NCBI RefSeq assembly: GCF_033898525.1
Contig: NZ_JAXAFJ010000008.1
Coordinates: 62,001-126,000, forward strand
Direction: 5' to 3'
DNA length: 64,000 nucleotides
Source of the DNA: Flaviflagellibacter rhizophilus
GTDB lineage: Bacteria; Pseudomonadota; Alphaproteobacteria; Rhizobiales; Methylopilaceae
Both the position numbers and the translations under genes were made by a program. Every line of letters starts with the position of its first letter. Positions within the stretch are counted from its first letter, which is position 1. Below, piece by piece: positions 41,087 through 49,971 of this stretch. The notes beneath the pieces are model-generated. The model was given only the letters and a program-made list of their open reading frames with translations. It was not told the origin of the DNA and made no database searches.

Positions 41087-42310
41087 ATGGACCTAAAGCG
41101 AAAATTGGAAATCCTGGCCGACGCCGCGAAATATGATGCATCCTGCGCGTCGAGCGGCACGGACAAGCGCAATTCCAAAGGCAATCCCGGCATCGGCTCC
41201 ACGGAGGGCGCCGGCATCTGCCATTCCTACGCCCCCGATGGCCGGTGCATCTCGCTGCTGAAAATCCTGATGACGAACGCCTGTGCGTTCGACTGCCTGT
41301 ACTGCGTGAACCGCGCCTCATCGAACGTGCCGCGCGCGCGCTTCATGGTGGACGAGGTCGTGACGCTGACGCTCGACTTCTACAAGCGCAACTACATCGA
41401 AGGCCTGTTCCTCTCGTCCGGCATCATCCGCTCGCCGGACTACACCATGGAGCAGCTGGTCGAAGTCGCCCGCAAGCTGCGCGAGGAGCACGGCTTCCGC
41501 GGCTACATCCACCTCAAGACCATACCCGACGCGGATGAACTGCTGCTGGCGCAGGCCGGGCGCTATGCGGACCGGCTGTCGATCAACATCGAGCTGCCGA
41601 CAGAAGAGGGTGTGAAGCGGTTCGCGCCGGAAAAGGATGCGCGCGCCATCCGCCGTTCCATGGGGCGGATGCGGCTGAAGATCGACGAGGCCAAGGCCGA
41701 GCGGAAGGCGCCGCGCTTCGCACCGGCTGGCCAGTCCACGCAAATGATCATCGGCGCGGACGCCACGCCCGACAGCGAGATCCTTGCCACCAGCGCCAAT
41801 CTCTATGGCTCGTTCGGGCTGCGCCGCGTCTACTTCTCGGCCTTCAGTCCTATCCCCGATGCCTCCTCGCTGCTGCCGCCGCAGGCGCCGCCTTTGGTGC
41901 GTGAGCACCGGCTCTATCAGGGCGACTGGCTGATGCGGTTCTACGGCTTCGACAACAAGGAAATCTTCGCCGGCACGGATGGCATGCTTGATCTCGGCAT
42001 CGACCCCAAGCTGGCTTGGGCGCTGCGCAACCGCGAGCGGTTCCCGCTGGACGTGAACCTGGCCAACCGCGAGGAACTGCTGCGCGTCCCCGGATTCGGC
42101 GTGAAGACGGTGGACCGGCTCATCCGCGCGCGCCGCGTGCGGGCCATCCGGATGGAAGACCTCACCCAGCTTCGCCTGCCGTTGAAGACCGCGCTGCCCT
42201 TCATCACATTGCCCGAGCACCGGCCCACGAAGCTGCTCGACCGCGCCGATCTCCGCACCCTCGTGAAACCCGAACCGGTGCAATATTCGTTGTTCGGGAA
42301 TGCCGCATAA
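41087..42310 (+). CDS. Putative DNA modification/repair radical SAM protein (UDG-linked family)
   Basis: This 407-residue protein belongs to the radical SAM family that travels with DUF4130 and UDG-like genes. The 4Fe-4S motif is NACAFDCLYCVNR (Cys 66, 70, 73). IHLKTIPDADELLL and LSINIELPTEEG follow in the barrel. A helix-hairpin-helix-like segment near residues 325-350 (REELLRVPGFGVKTVDRL) suggests DNA binding. Its biochemical reaction is not known for the family. The ATG at 41087 is weakly supported by GAGAT. It overlaps the UdgX gene by 11 bases and sits behind a LexA box. Confidence 0.9.
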   Translation: MDLKRKLEILADAAKYDASCASSGTDKRNSKGNPGIGSTEGAGICHSYAPDGRCISLLKILMTNACAFDCLYCVNRASSNVPRARFMVDEVVTLTLDFYKRNYIEGLFLSSGIIRSPDYTMEQLVEVARKLREEHGFRGYIHLKTIPDADELLLAQAGRYADRLSINIELPTEEGVKRFAPEKDARAIRRSMGRMRLKIDEAKAERKAPRFAPAGQSTQMIIGADATPDSEILATSANLYGSFGLRRVYFSAFSPIPDASSLLPPQAPPLVREHRLYQGDWLMRFYGFDNKEIFAGTDGMLDLGIDPKLAWALRNRERFPLDVNLANREELLRVPGFGVKTVDRLIRARRVRAIRMEDLTQLRLPLKTALPFITLPEHRPTKLLDRADLRTLVKPEPVQYSLFGNAA

Positions 42311-43790
42311 CGTCGTCCTCGCCGGTCCGGCAGATTTCGAAGGCTGGCGCGCCGCGGCCCGCCGCCTCTTCCTTGCGGATGTACCTCCGGAACAGGTGAT
42401 CTGGACGCTTGAAGACACGCCGGATCTGTTCGGCGGAGCCAGCGATCTTCCCGCCGCCGGCGAGGGCGCCTTCAACGTGCCGCGCCGCTTCGTGGAACTG
42501 GCGAAGAGCGGCCTGCTGCACAGCGATCCCGAACGCTTCGCGCTGTTCTACCGCCTGCTCTGGCGGCTGCGGAACGAGCCGCAGTTGATGGAGGTGACGG
42601 TGGACCCGGATGTGGTCCGCGCCACGCTGCTCGCCAAGAATGTCGGCCGGGACATCCACAAGATGCACGCCTTCGTCCGCTTCCGTGAGGTCGCGACGGA
42701 GGAGGGTGCGCGCTTCGTCGCGTGGTTCGAGCCGGAGCACCACACCATTGAGGCGGGCGCGCCGTTCTTCACGCGCCGCTTCTCCAACATGGACTGGTCC
42801 ATCCTCAGCCCCGAGGTTTCGGCGCATTATGACGGCGAACTCACCTTCGGCCCCGGTGCCGGGCGTCACGACGCTCCGGACGATGACGCACTGGAGGAGA
42901 TGTGGCGCGGCTATTACGCAGCCATTTTCAATCCCGCGCGTTTGAAGGTCGGCGCGATGCGATCGGAGATGCCGCGCAAATACTGGAAGAACCTGCCCGA
43001 GGCGCAGCTCATCGCCCCCCTCGTGGCGGAAGCCCGCAGGAGGACCGACCACATGGTGGCCCATGCGCAGACGGAGCCGAAACCGAACCGCCAGCGCGAG
43101 ATCGCGCCCGTCGCGATCATCCGGCCCGGCACCAACGATCCGCTCGATGCCCTGCGCGAGGCGGCGAAGGGATGCCGAAATTGCCCGCTCTGGGAGCCTG
43201 CCACGCAGACCGTGTTCGGCGAGGGACCGCCCGATGCGCCGCTCGTCTTCCTCGGGGAGCAGCCCGGCGACAAGGAGGACCTCGCGGGCCGTCCGTTCGT
43301 GGGGCCCGCAGGGCAGCTGTTCGACAAGGCCATGGCGGAAGCCGGGGTCGATCGCGGCAAGGCCTATGTCACCAATTCGGTGAAGCACTTCAAGTTCGAG
43401 CCACGCGGCAAGATCCGGCTCCACCAGAAGCCCGGCACGCTCGAGATTCGCGCCTGCAAGCCATGGCTGGAGCAGGAACTGGCCATCATCAAGCCCGGCC
43501 TCGTCATCGCCATGGGTGCGACGGCGGTGCAGTCGCTCTTCGGCAAGACCATGCCCATCGGCAAGAATCGCGGCCGCATCCTGGAAGCGCCGGGCGGGCA
43601 GGCGGCGCTCGTCACCGTGCACCCGTCGTTCCTGCTGCGCGTGCCGGATGCCGCGCGGAAGGCCGAGGAGTATGCCAATTTCGTCGCGGACCTACGGCTG
43701 ACACGGCCCTATGCGGAAGCGGCTCAGGGGAGCATCCGCACCGCCCTCATCCTGAGCCCGTCGAAGGATGTTGGCCGGACGCCGCCTTAA
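42300..43790 (+). CDS. udgX: DUF4130-UdgX fusion, uracil-DNA crosslinking protein
   Basis: This 496-residue protein has an N-terminal DUF4130 domain (about 1-255; FYRLLWRLRNEP, DIHKMHAFVRFRE, YWKNLPEAQLIAPL). The C-terminal family-4-like UDG of UdgX type (about 280-475) carries GCRNCPLWEP, GEQPGDKEDLAGRPFVGPAG and KIRLH at 371-375, aligned with the KRRIH loop of Mycobacterium UdgX. The Arg and the covalently reacting His are kept. HPSFLLR is motif B. UdgX binds uracil in DNA and becomes covalently attached to it. Residues after about 480 (LILSPSKDVGRTPP) are encoded by a palindromic repeat arm. Confidence 0.92.
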   Translation: MPHNVVLAGPADFEGWRAAARRLFLADVPPEQVIWTLEDTPDLFGGASDLPAAGEGAFNVPRRFVELAKSGLLHSDPERFALFYRLLWRLRNEPQLMEVTVDPDVVRATLLAKNVGRDIHKMHAFVRFREVATEEGARFVAWFEPEHHTIEAGAPFFTRRFSNMDWSILSPEVSAHYDGELTFGPGAGRHDAPDDDALEEMWRGYYAAIFNPARLKVGAMRSEMPRKYWKNLPEAQLIAPLVAEARRRTDHMVAHAQTEPKPNRQREIAPVAIIRPGTNDPLDALREAAKGCRNCPLWEPATQTVFGEGPPDAPLVFLGEQPGDKEDLAGRPFVGPAGQLFDKAMAEAGVDRGKAYVTNSVKHFKFEPRGKIRLHQKPGTLEIRACKPWLEQELAIIKPGLVIAMGATAVQSLFGKTMPIGKNRGRILEAPGGQAALVTVHPSFLLRVPDAARKAEEYANFVADLRLTRPYAEAAQGSIRTALILSPSKDVGRTPP

Positions 43791-43963
43791 AACGGCTGGA
43801 GCAAGAGCAGGTACGACACGGCGTATGGGTCCCGGCCTTCGCCGGGACGCCCGGTGGGGGCATTTCCATCAACGGCCGCGTTCCGGCGCAGGCCGGAACC
43901 CATACGCACCGCGTCACCGGTTGATCACAGCCCGCCAGCATCCTTCGACAAGCTCAGGATGAG
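43746..43963. repeat. Nested palindromic repeat element (218 bp)
   Basis: Outer 30-base arms at 43746-43775 and 43934-43963 are inverted copies with a few mismatches (core CATCCTGAGC..GTCGAAGGATG). Inner 15-base arms at 43822-43836 and 43892-43906 are inverted copies of CGTATGGGTyCCGGC with one mismatch. Each inner arm starts a perfect small hairpin (GTCCCGGC-cttc-GCCGGGAC and GTTCCGGC-gcag-GCCGGAAC). The left outer arm codes for the end of udgX. No transposase is present. It resembles dispersed intergenic mosaic repeats of alphaproteobacteria. Confidence 0.85.
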
Positions 43964-43971
43964 GCCCCGCG

Positions 43972-44439
43972 CTACCAGCGATCCGCGAGCGCCACGCCAT
44001 CCACGATCTCCGCGATCCGGCGCCGCGTTCCCGGCGTCGTGCCCTCCGGCAGCGCATCCAGCGGGAAAAATCTGCAATCCGTGATCTCACGATCCGGAGT
44101 ACGCGGCCCGGACCAGACATAATCGCGCACCACATAGACCAGCACATGGTCGCGCTGGCTGAACCCGGGATGGTGGAACACCCCGAGCAGTTGGGGCCTA
44201 CCTTTCGGCGTCACGTTCGCCTCTTCCTGAAGCTCCCGCACCAGCGCCTGCTCCGCCGTCTCGCCGACTTCCACGCCACCGCCGGGCATGTGCCAGCCGC
44301 CGACATAGCCGTGCTTCACCAGCAGGATCCGGCCTTCACCGTCCAGCACAGCACCACGGACGCCCATGGTGAGGCCGCGCGTGACAGCCCAGAGTCGTGC
44401 AAGAAACGGGCGCATAATGGGAAACAGGCGGTCCTTCAT
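43972..44439 (-). CDS. NUDIX hydrolase
   Basis: This 155-residue enzyme carries the full NUDIX box GGGVEVGETAEQALVRELQEEANV at about residues 52-75, with all catalytic Glu residues. It hydrolyses a nucleoside diphosphate linked to another group; the substrate is not readable. A short basic, hydrophobic lead (MRPFLARLWAVTRGLTMGVRG) precedes the domain. It ends eight bases from a palindromic repeat element. It is divergent from the metallophosphoesterase. Confidence 0.88.
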   Translation of the reverse strand: MKDRLFPIMRPFLARLWAVTRGLTMGVRGAVLDGEGRILLVKHGYVGGWHMPGGGVEVGETAEQALVRELQEEANVTPKGRPQLLGVFHHPGFSQRDHVLVYVVRDYVWSGPRTPDREITDCRFFPLDALPEGTTPGTRRRIAEIVDGVALADRW

Positions 44440-44524
44440 CCGAAGAAGTCTAGGCCGGGCCGGGCGATTCGAGCGTCACGGTTTTGCGCGGACGCCCGGC
44501 GCCGGGCTGTGCTAGAGATCGGCC

Positions 44525-45481
44525 ATGTTCACGCTCGCGCACCTGTCCGACCCCCATCTCGGCCCGCTGCCCCGGCCGCGTTTCTCCGAACTCTTCTCCA
44601 AACGGCTGCTGGGCTACACCAATTGGCGGGTGCGCCGGCGCGGCCGGCACGACATGACCTGCCTCGCGGCCCTGACGCAGGACTTGCTGGCGCAGAATTG
44701 CGACCATATCGCCGTCACCGGAGACCTCGCCGTCATCGGCCTCGATGCGGAGTTCACGCCGGCTCGCGCCTTTCTCGAAAAGCTGGGATCGCCGGAGCAC
44801 GTGTCCGCCATTCCCGGCAACCACGACGCCTATGTCAGCGGCACGGCCGACCATCCGCAGCTGCACTGGGCGGAATACATGGCTGGCGACAGCCAGCGCA
44901 CGGAGGGATCGCCCTTCTTTCCGTATGTGCGGCGGCGCGGAAAGGTCGCCCTGATCGGGCTGTCGTCGGCGGTGCCGACCGGCTTTCATTCTGCGGAGGG
45001 TCGCCTCGGGAAGGAGCAATGCTACCGCCTGACGGAGATTTTGAAGGAACTGGACGGTGAGGGCATGTTCCGGGTGGTCATGATCCATCACCCTCCCAGC
45101 GGCACGGGCGAGGTTTTCCGCCGCCTCACCGACGCGCGTCGCATCAAGCGGGCGCTGCTGCGTGCCGGGGCCGAACTGGTCCTCCACGGCCACAACCACC
45201 GCAACGAGTTCATCCACCTGCTGGGGCGATCCGGTCCCGTGCCGGTGATCGGCGTGCCCTCCGCTTCCATCGGTCCGACCAATGAGAGCACGCCCGGCGC
45301 CTACAACATCTATCGCATAGACGGGGAGAAGGGCGCCTGGACCTGCGAGATGGTGCAGCGCGGATACGCCCATGGCGATCTGGATATCCGGGAGCGCTCG
45401 CGCACAGTCCTTTGGGGGGCCGGCGCGGGGCAGACCATCGCCCATCCCGGCCTCACCGTGGAACCCGCGACGGCGGAATAG
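44525..45481 (+). CDS. Calcineurin-like metallophosphoesterase
   Basis: This 318-residue protein shows the dinuclear-metal signature: LSDPHLG near the N-terminus, TGDLAVIG, IPGNHDAY, IHHPPSG and HGHNH. There is no signal peptide. Such proteins cleave nucleotides, cyclic nucleotides or lipid pyrophosphates. Its partner is unknown. It is divergent from the NUDIX gene and ends directly against the convergent moaE, with no spacer between the two stop codons. Confidence 0.88.
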   Translation: MFTLAHLSDPHLGPLPRPRFSELFSKRLLGYTNWRVRRRGRHDMTCLAALTQDLLAQNCDHIAVTGDLAVIGLDAEFTPARAFLEKLGSPEHVSAIPGNHDAYVSGTADHPQLHWAEYMAGDSQRTEGSPFFPYVRRRGKVALIGLSSAVPTGFHSAEGRLGKEQCYRLTEILKELDGEGMFRVVMIHHPPSGTGEVFRRLTDARRIKRALLRAGAELVLHGHNHRNEFIHLLGRSGPVPVIGVPSASIGPTNESTPGAYNIYRIDGEKGAWTCEMVQRGYAHGDLDIRERSRTVLWGAGAGQTIAHPGLTVEPATAE

Positions 45482-45928
45482 CTACCAGCGGTCGCGCGCG
45501 GCGTCGTCGGACGCCTTGGCCTCTACCCATTGTGGGCCGCGCTCGTTCTCTTCCTTCTTCCAGAAGGGAGCCGAGGTCTTGAGGTAGTCCATCACGAAAT
45601 CGGCGGCCGCGAAGGCGGCTGCACGGTGTGACGAGAGCGTCACCACCAGCACGATGGGATCGCCCGGCACCAGCCGCCCGTAACGGTGCAGGATCAGCAC
45701 GTCCAGCAAGGGCCAGCGCGCACGCGCCTCGTCCTCCAGCCGGCCGAGTTCCTCCTCCGCCATGCCGGGATAGTGCTCCAGCGTCATGGCCTGGATGGTG
45801 CCGGTCTCGCCGTCCGCGCGGCACAGGCCGGTGAAGGACACGACAGCGCCGACATCCGTGCGCCCCGCCGTCAGCCGGTCGATCCAGGCACCGGTGTCGA
45901 AGGGCTCTTCCTGCAGGTGCACGGCCAT
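45482..45928 (-). CDS. moaE: Molybdopterin synthase catalytic subunit MoaE
   Basis: This 148-residue protein is the large subunit of molybdopterin synthase, which adds two sulphurs to precursor Z. Visible are VGAVVSFTGLCRADGETGTIQAMTLEHYPGMAE, ILHRYGRLVPGDPIVLVV with the active region, FVMDYLKTSAPFWKKE with the catalytic Lys pair, and WVEAK. The length is usual. It follows moaD by three bases, and the two subunits form one complex. Confidence 0.95.
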   Translation of the reverse strand: MAVHLQEEPFDTGAWIDRLTAGRTDVGAVVSFTGLCRADGETGTIQAMTLEHYPGMAEEELGRLEDEARARWPLLDVLILHRYGRLVPGDPIVLVVTLSSHRAAAFAAADFVMDYLKTSAPFWKKEENERGPQWVEAKASDDAARDRW

Positions 45929-45931
45929 GTG

Positions 45932-46183
45932 TCAGCCGCCCGTCATCGGCGGGAAGAAGGCCACCTCACTGGCGCCTTCGAGGCGTGCGGCAGGCTTCAC
46001 ATGCACCCGGTCGATGGCGGCGCGCACAACCTTTTCATGCTCGAAGGCTGCGCCGTATTCCTCGCCGCGCGTCTTCAACCAGCGCACGAGATCGCCCACG
46101 GTCTCCACGCCTTCGGGCAGCTCGACCTCTTCCTCGGGCCGGCCGATCTGCTCCCGAACCCAGGCGAAGTAGCGCAGCTTCAT
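45932..46183 (-). CDS. moaD: Molybdopterin synthase sulfur-carrier subunit MoaD
   Basis: This 83-residue ubiquitin-like protein carries sulphur as a C-terminal thiocarboxylate. The required Gly-Gly end is present (FFPPMTGG). It begins MKLRYFAWVREQIGRPEEEVELP. Its start overlaps the pgsA stop as ATGA, and moaE follows three bases downstream. Confidence 0.94.
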   Translation of the reverse strand: MKLRYFAWVREQIGRPEEEVELPEGVETVGDLVRWLKTRGEEYGAAFEHEKVVRAAIDRVHVKPAARLEGASEVAFFPPMTGG

Positions 46184-46797
46184 GCCGGATCGTCCGTGAA
46201 GACGCTGCGCAGCCCGGCGCGGAAATAATCGTAGCCGGTGTAGAGCGTCAGGCCGGCGGCGACCCACAGCAGCACATGCCCGGCCTCGGTCACGAAAGGC
46301 ACGATCTGGTCGCCCGCAGGGCCCGCCACGAGGAAGCCCACGGCGGTCAGCTGCGCGGCGGTCTTCCACTTGGCGACGCGGGTCACGGGAACGCTGACGC
46401 GCAGCTCGGCGAGGAATTCACGAAGGCCCGAGACAAGGATCTCGCGGCACAGGATCACCACGGCCGCCCAGAACGAGATCGTCCCGATATTTGCCGTGCC
46501 GGCCTGCAGCATTCCGGTGGCGGCGAAAGCCAGGAGGCAGGACGCCACCAGCAGCTTGTCGGCGATGGGGTCGAGCATCCGGCCCAGCGGCGATTGCTGG
46601 CTCCAGGCGCGCGCCAGATAGCCGTCCACGTAATCCGTGATGGCGGCGGCGATGTAGAGGCCCAGCGCCAGCCAGCGGTAATCGATGTCCTTCGTCAGAA
46701 GGCAGCCGACAACAACCGGCACCGCTGCGATGCGGGCATAGGTCAGGAGATTGGGCAGGCTCCACGCATAAGCGCGAGAGGCGTCTACGGTCGACAT
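46180..46797 (-). CDS. pgsA: CDP-diacylglycerol-glycerol-3-phosphate 3-phosphatidyltransferase
   Basis: This 205-residue inner-membrane enzyme makes phosphatidylglycerophosphate, the first step to phosphatidylglycerol. The CDP-alcohol phosphotransferase motif is complete: DYVDGYLARAWSQQSPLGRMLDPIADK. Several membrane helices follow. The start at 46797 gives LPNLLTYARI at the usual place near the N-terminus; a TTG 51 bases earlier is possible. uvrC-pgsA-moaD-moaE in this order is common in Rhizobiales and suggests one long transcript. Confidence 0.94.
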   Translation of the reverse strand: MSTVDASRAYAWSLPNLLTYARIAAVPVVVGCLLTKDIDYRWLALGLYIAAAITDYVDGYLARAWSQQSPLGRMLDPIADKLLVASCLLAFAATGMLQAGTANIGTISFWAAVVILCREILVSGLREFLAELRVSVPVTRVAKWKTAAQLTAVGFLVAGPAGDQIVPFVTEAGHVLLWVAAGLTLYTGYDYFRAGLRSVFTDDPA

Positions 46798-46881
46798 GGG
46801 TTCAGATAGGGGGCGCGAGGGCGGGGCGTCAATGAGCGTAGCCGGCAATACTTAAGACGTCCTGCACGGGGGGCGCCGTCC

Positions 46882-48918
46882 TCAGCCCGCCTTGTCGTGG
46901 AAGAACTCGTAGACGATCTTGGCCGTTGCGCGGTTGATGCCGGGCACCTTCTCCAGATCCGTCAGGCCGGCGCGGGCGACCGCCTTCGCGCTGCCGAAAT
47001 GGTGCAGCAAGGCGCGCTTGCGCGTCGGCCCGATGCCGGCGATCTCGTCCAGCGGGTTCTTCACGAACTCCTTGGCGCGCTTGGCGCGGTGGGTGCCGAT
47101 GGCGAAGCGGTGCGCCTCGTCGCGCAGGCGCTGAATGAAATACAGTACGGGATCGCGCGGTTCGAGCCGGAACGGCTGCTGGCCGGGCATGTGGATGAAC
47201 TCGCGTCCGGCATCCCGGTCGCGCCCCTTGGCCACCGAAGCCAAAGCCACATGCTCGATGCCGAGGCCCGACAGGATCTCGCGCGCCACCTTCAACTGGC
47301 CCTCGCCGCCATCGATGATGACGAGGTCCGGCCACATCGGCGTTTCGCCGGGCGCGCCCGTTTCCTCGTTGCGGGTATCGGCCTCGCCCGTGACCGGCAG
47401 GCGAGGGCTTTCCTTCACCAGCCGAGCGAAGCGCCGCTGCAGCACCTCCCGCATCATCCCGAAATCGTCGCCCGGAGTGATCTCCTCCGAGCGGATGTTG
47501 AACTTGCGGTAGTGGTTCTTCTGGAAACCTTCCGGCCCGGCCACGATCATGGCCCCGATGGCGGCCTGACCCATGATGTGGCTGTTGTCGTAAACCTCGA
47601 TCCGCCGCGGCGGCGTGGGCAGGTTCAGCGTCGAGGCAAGGCCGTCGAGCAGCCGCGTCTGGCTGGCGCTTTCCGCCAGCTTGCGGCCCAGAGCCTCGCG
47701 GGCGTTCTGGTGGGCATGGCGCACCAGTTCGCATTTGTCGCCGCGCTGCGGCACGGCGATCTCGACCTTGCGTCCGGTCCGCAGGGTCAGCGCCTCCGCC
47801 AGCACATCCGAATCCTCGGCGGCGGTGGAGAGAAGGATGAGGCGAGCCGCCGGCTTGTCCTCGTAAAACTGGGCCATGAAAGCGCCCAGCACCTCCTCCG
47901 ATGAAAGGGAGCGATCGGCGCGCGGGAAATAGGCGCGGTTGCCCCAGTTCTGGAAGGTGCGGAAAAAGAACACCTGTATGCAGGTCTGCCCGCCCTCCTG
48001 ATGGATGGCGAACACATCGGCCTCCTCCACGGAGCGCGGGTTGATGCCCTGATGGGACTGGATCGAGGTCAGTGCCGAGATGCGGTCGCGGTATCGCGCC
48101 GCGGTCTCGAAATCGAGGTTTTCCGACGCCTCCTGCATGTGGATGGCAAGGCGCCGCTGAACCGCCTGGCTCTTGCCGCACAGGAAGTCGTGCGACTCCT
48201 TCACCAGCTCGCCGTACTCCTCCAGCGCGATTTCCCGCGTGCAGGGGCCGGAGCAGCGCTTTATCTGGAACAAGAGGCACGGGCGGGTGCGGCTCTCATA
48301 GACGGCGTCGGAGCAGGAGCGCAGCAGGAAAGCCTTCTGCAGCGCCGTCACCGTGCGGTTCACCGCCCAGGTCGAGGCGAAGGGGCCGAAATAATCGCCC
48401 TTGATGCTGCGCGCGCCGCGATGCTTGGCGATGCGCGGCGCCTCATGGTCGTGCGCGACGAGGATGTAGGCAAAGCTCTTGTCGTCGCGCATCAGCACAT
48501 TGAAGCGCGGGCGCAGCCTCTTGATGAGGTTGGCCTCCAGCAGCAGGGCTTCGGATTCCGTCCCCGTGGTGACGAACTCCATGCGTGCGGTGGCGGCGAT
48601 CATCTGCGCCAGCCTGTCGGTGTGGCCATAGCCGCGCGCATAGTTCGAGACGCGCTTCTTCAGGCTGCGCGCCTTGCCGACATAGAGAACCTCCCCGTCG
48701 GCCTGCACCATGCGATAGACCCCGGGGCTGTTCGGCAGCGTCTTCACGGCCCGGCGGATCACCTCCACGCCGGTTCCCGCAGGGCCTTCATCCTCTTCCG
48801 AAAGATCGGCGCGGCCCCAGTCGTCCGCACCGACGCGCGCTTCCGCCTCGGGCGCGTCCACTTCGGAGGCGTCGGCCAGGATGTTGTCGGGTTCCAGGTT
48901 CTGCTTGGTGCTGTTCAT
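46882..48918 (-). CDS. uvrC: Excinuclease ABC subunit C
   Basis: This 678-residue nuclease makes both incisions in nucleotide excision repair with UvrA and UvrB. In order it has an acidic, poorly conserved lead of about 50 residues, the GIY-YIG domain (SPGVYRMVQADGEVLYVGKA), a Cys-containing region (RPCLLFQIKRCSGPC), the UVR domain, the RNase H-like endonuclease (RIEVYDNSHIMGQAAIGAMIV, DLVIIDGGEGQL) and C-terminal helix-hairpin-helix motifs (IAGIGPTRKRALLHHF). No LexA box was found upstream. It is followed by pgsA. Confidence 0.96.
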   Translation of the reverse strand: MNSTKQNLEPDNILADASEVDAPEAEARVGADDWGRADLSEEDEGPAGTGVEVIRRAVKTLPNSPGVYRMVQADGEVLYVGKARSLKKRVSNYARGYGHTDRLAQMIAATARMEFVTTGTESEALLLEANLIKRLRPRFNVLMRDDKSFAYILVAHDHEAPRIAKHRGARSIKGDYFGPFASTWAVNRTVTALQKAFLLRSCSDAVYESRTRPCLLFQIKRCSGPCTREIALEEYGELVKESHDFLCGKSQAVQRRLAIHMQEASENLDFETAARYRDRISALTSIQSHQGINPRSVEEADVFAIHQEGGQTCIQVFFFRTFQNWGNRAYFPRADRSLSSEEVLGAFMAQFYEDKPAARLILLSTAAEDSDVLAEALTLRTGRKVEIAVPQRGDKCELVRHAHQNAREALGRKLAESASQTRLLDGLASTLNLPTPPRRIEVYDNSHIMGQAAIGAMIVAGPEGFQKNHYRKFNIRSEEITPGDDFGMMREVLQRRFARLVKESPRLPVTGEADTRNEETGAPGETPMWPDLVIIDGGEGQLKVAREILSGLGIEHVALASVAKGRDRDAGREFIHMPGQQPFRLEPRDPVLYFIQRLRDEAHRFAIGTHRAKRAKEFVKNPLDEIAGIGPTRKRALLHHFGSAKAVARAGLTDLEKVPGINRATAKIVYEFFHDKAG

Positions 48919-49125
48919 GTCGCCGGGGGAATCAGCCGCTCGTGGCGGCCGGCCTTATCTAGGCACTCCGCGCACGATCCTCCACCCATGGTCGCGCCGG
49001 GCCTCCGCCACGTTTTCTCCAAACTGGTGGCGTAGCTTCCGGGATCGTACCGGGGCAACCGATGGGGCTCTCGTGCGTTGTAGGTTTGTATGTGTGCGCG
49101 GCGTCCCGTCGCGGAGGACTGAGGC

Positions 49126-49788
49126 ATGAAGAACAGTCTCGCCTGCTATGGTGTCCTGATCGCGTCCGCGCTGCCCTTCGGCGCGCAGGCTGCGGACATG
49201 CCGCGCATCGCTCCTCTCGATGTCGCCGTGCAACAGGCCGCGACCGACTGGTCGGGCGCCTATGCCGGTGTCAATGCGGGCTACACGCTCGGAGAGTTCG
49301 GCACCTTCACGCCGGCTGCCGGTGCCAGCACCAGCTACGACGGTGATGGGGCCATCGGCGGCTTCCAGATCGGCTACAACAAGCAACTCGGCCGCGTCGT
49401 GATCGGCGTCGAGGGTGATATTCAGGCCAGCGGCGTGGATGGATCGACCTCGCTCGCGGACGCTCCCACGCAGAGCGACCTGAACTGGTTCTCCACGTTG
49501 CGCGGGCGCATTGGCTACGCCTTCGACAAGACTCTCGTCTATGGCACCGCGGGTGCCGCTGTCGGTGGCATCGAGAGCGGCACGCCGGGCGGCGGCAGCG
49601 AGGACCAGACTGCCTGGGGCCTTGCAGCCGGCGCGGGCATCGAGCGGGAGCTAACAAAGAACCTGACGCTGAAGGCCGAGTATCTGTATCTCGACCTTGA
49701 GGAAAAAGGCTTCGAGACAGCGGCCGGCGATCAGAACACGGAGTGGGACGGGCATGTCATGAGGCTGGGCGCCAACTTCAAGTTCTAG
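49126..49788 (+). CDS. Outer membrane beta-barrel protein, Omp25-like (copy 1)
   Basis: This 220-residue precursor has a signal peptide ending GAQA before ADMPRIAP. The barrel carries the Omp25/31-type layout: DWSGAYAGVNAGYTLGEFG, GFQIGYNKQLGRVVIGVEGDIQ, STLRGRIGYAFDKTLVYGTAG, LTLKAEYLYLDLEE and a terminal strand MRLGANFKF. GGAGGAC precedes the ATG. It is the first of three related barrels in a row and has its own terminator. Confidence 0.9.
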   Translation: MKNSLACYGVLIASALPFGAQAADMPRIAPLDVAVQQAATDWSGAYAGVNAGYTLGEFGTFTPAAGASTSYDGDGAIGGFQIGYNKQLGRVVIGVEGDIQASGVDGSTSLADAPTQSDLNWFSTLRGRIGYAFDKTLVYGTAGAAVGGIESGTPGGGSEDQTAWGLAAGAGIERELTKNLTLKAEYLYLDLEEKGFETAAGDQNTEWDGHVMRLGANFKF

Positions 49789-49856
49789 GCGCACCTTGAC
49801 CGGAATGCGGCAGCTCTTTGGCAGCTACCCAAATTTGCCCCATATTTGCTTTGAAA

Positions 49857-49886
49857 GGGCCGCGAGCAATTCGCGGCCTTTTGTTT
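49857..49886 (+). terminator. Terminator of barrel gene 1
   Basis: GGCCGCGA (49858-49865) pairs perfectly with TCGCGGCC (49871-49878) around GCAAT, followed by TTTTGTTTT. Confidence 0.92.
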
Positions 49887-49971
49887 TACCCCTGTTCCGT
49901 GCCTGGCATGCGCCGCATGACGTTTCCGCGTTTGCGAGCAGCCGGGCAGGGTGACAGTAAGGGTTCAGCTC

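Noticed and set aside
46882..49125. LexA box upstream of uvrC
   Set aside because: No GTTC-N7-GTTC or its complement was found in the upstream region.
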